Part shown: piece after piece, positions 6,434 to 6,608 of the stretch
Numbering within the stretch: position 1 is the first letter of the stretch
Layout: the number at the start of each line of letters is the position of its first letter
Assembly (NCBI GenBank): GCA_007136565.1
Contig: SLGS01000058.1
Span: 1 to 6,608 of the forward strand
Length of the DNA: 6,608 bases
DNA from: Clostridia bacterium
GTDB lineage: Bacteria > Bacillota > Sulfobacillia > SLMV01
Direction: 5' to 3'
Program-made: the position numbers and the translations under genes
Notes under the pieces: model-generated
The model's database searches: none
Told to the model about the DNA's origin: nothing
The model's input: the letters and a program-made list of their open reading frames with translations, nothing else

Positions 6434-6464
6434 TGCCACTAAGTGCAAACTGCGCTTAGTGGCA
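6434..6464. repeat. Inverted repeat, 13-bp stem with 5-base loop
   Basis: TGCCACTAAGTGC (6434-6446) faces GCGCTTAGTGGCA (6452-6464) around the loop AAACT. Ten outer base pairs are perfect, then one G-T wobble and two more pairs. It lies in non-coding DNA between the decayed plus-strand gene and the converging minus-strand gene. It could be a bidirectional terminator stem or part of a dispersed repeat; no second copy is in the window. There is no T-tract on either strand. Confidence 0.55.
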
Positions 6465-6484
6465 CACCGGGACAGCATCCACGA

Positions 6485-6525
6485 GAGTGCGAGGCGGCGC
6501 CGATACGGCGATCCGCCTCGCACTC
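6485..6525 (-). terminator. Strong hairpin, likely terminator of the minus-strand gene
   Basis: GAGTGCGAGGCGG (6485-6497) and CCGCCTCGCACTC (6513-6525) form a perfect 13-bp stem. A further CGCCG/CGGCG 5-bp stem (6498-6502 with 6506-6510) sits on it around the triloop ATA, with a 2-base AT bulge at 6511-6512. Reading the minus strand it starts 31 bases after the stop at 6557. It may serve both strands, since transcription converges here. The U-tract of a classic intrinsic terminator is missing. Confidence 0.5.
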
Positions 6526-6556
6526 CAGCCTTATTCGAGTGAAATCCATCTCGCGA

Positions 6557-6608
6557 CTACCTGAACAATACGGCGGTGGCCAGTATGGCACCGACGACGG
6601 CCAGTAGA
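6557..6608 (-). CDS. C-terminal end of a minus-strand gene, probable membrane protein (partial)
   Basis: Reading the minus strand from the window end, one frame gives LLAVVGAILATAVLFR and then TAG (6559-6557). The small-residue-rich hydrophobic run ending in Arg is typical of a final membrane helix, and the codons are G/C-rich at the third position. A strong hairpin follows 31 bases later, as expected for a gene end. Only 16 codons are visible, so neither function nor the call itself is secure. Confidence 0.42.
   Translation of the reverse strand, partial: LLAVVGAILATAVLFR

Noticed and set aside
6459..6460. Alternative end of the decayed gene at TAG 6457-6459 through NTVNSATSK
   Set aside because: That frame is open, but after about 6320 its codons lose third-base G/C bias, while the other frame ends neatly at 6339-6341 before a hairpin.
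1..6608. CRISPR array, insertion sequence, phage or defence system
   Set aside because: No regularly spaced repeats, transposase, integrase, nuclease or toxin-like sequences were seen on either strand.

Overview
The window looks like a piece of a GC-rich bacterial chromosome (about 60% GC by eye). Ribosome binding sites are strong and Shine-Dalgarno-like, one gene probably starts at TTG, and gene spacing is tight. Ile ATA and Arg AGG codons are used freely despite the GC content. The gene set (oligopeptide-type ABC permeases, peptidases, a nucleobase-type permease) would suit a peptide-using Firmicutes- or Synergistota-like organism, but no marker gene is present and this placement is a weak inference.

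Region 1 (1-3591) is a co-directional plus-strand peptide-utilisation cluster. It holds the C-terminal part of a metal-dependent amidohydrolase resembling Xaa-Pro/Xaa-Arg dipeptidases, then a DppB/OppB-type permease, a DppC/OppC-type permease that overlaps it by 4 bases (ATGA), and an M28-family zinc peptidase with no signal peptide that starts 14 bases after the second permease. The likely logic is import of short peptides through the permease pair, followed by cytoplasmic hydrolysis by the two metallopeptidases. The binding protein and the two ATPases of the transporter are not in the window and are presumably upstream or elsewhere.

Region 2 (3592-5139) holds one large membrane protein related to the NCS2 (xanthine/uracil) permeases. 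A possible 25-27 codon leader ORF precedes it, and the leader's stop overlaps the permease start.

Region 3 (5140-5857) is a 214-base intergenic stretch with a 10-base palindrome and two copies of a near-perfect Shine-Dalgarno sequence, followed by a 167-residue protein with two membrane helices and a bacterial PH-like C-terminal part.

Region 4 (5858-6608) is the least ordinary. A decayed gene (about 5927-6341) can be followed through three reading frames by codon bias and protein-like sequence; three single-base indels would restore a product of about 137 residues. After it come three hairpins (6343-6358, 6434-6464, 6485-6525). Then come the last 16 codons of a minus-strand gene whose product ends in a hydrophobic helix. 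The pseudogene and this minus-strand gene converge on the hairpins, which are therefore probably terminators, although none has a T-tract.

I see no RNA gene, CRISPR array, insertion sequence or convincing new defence or mobile system.
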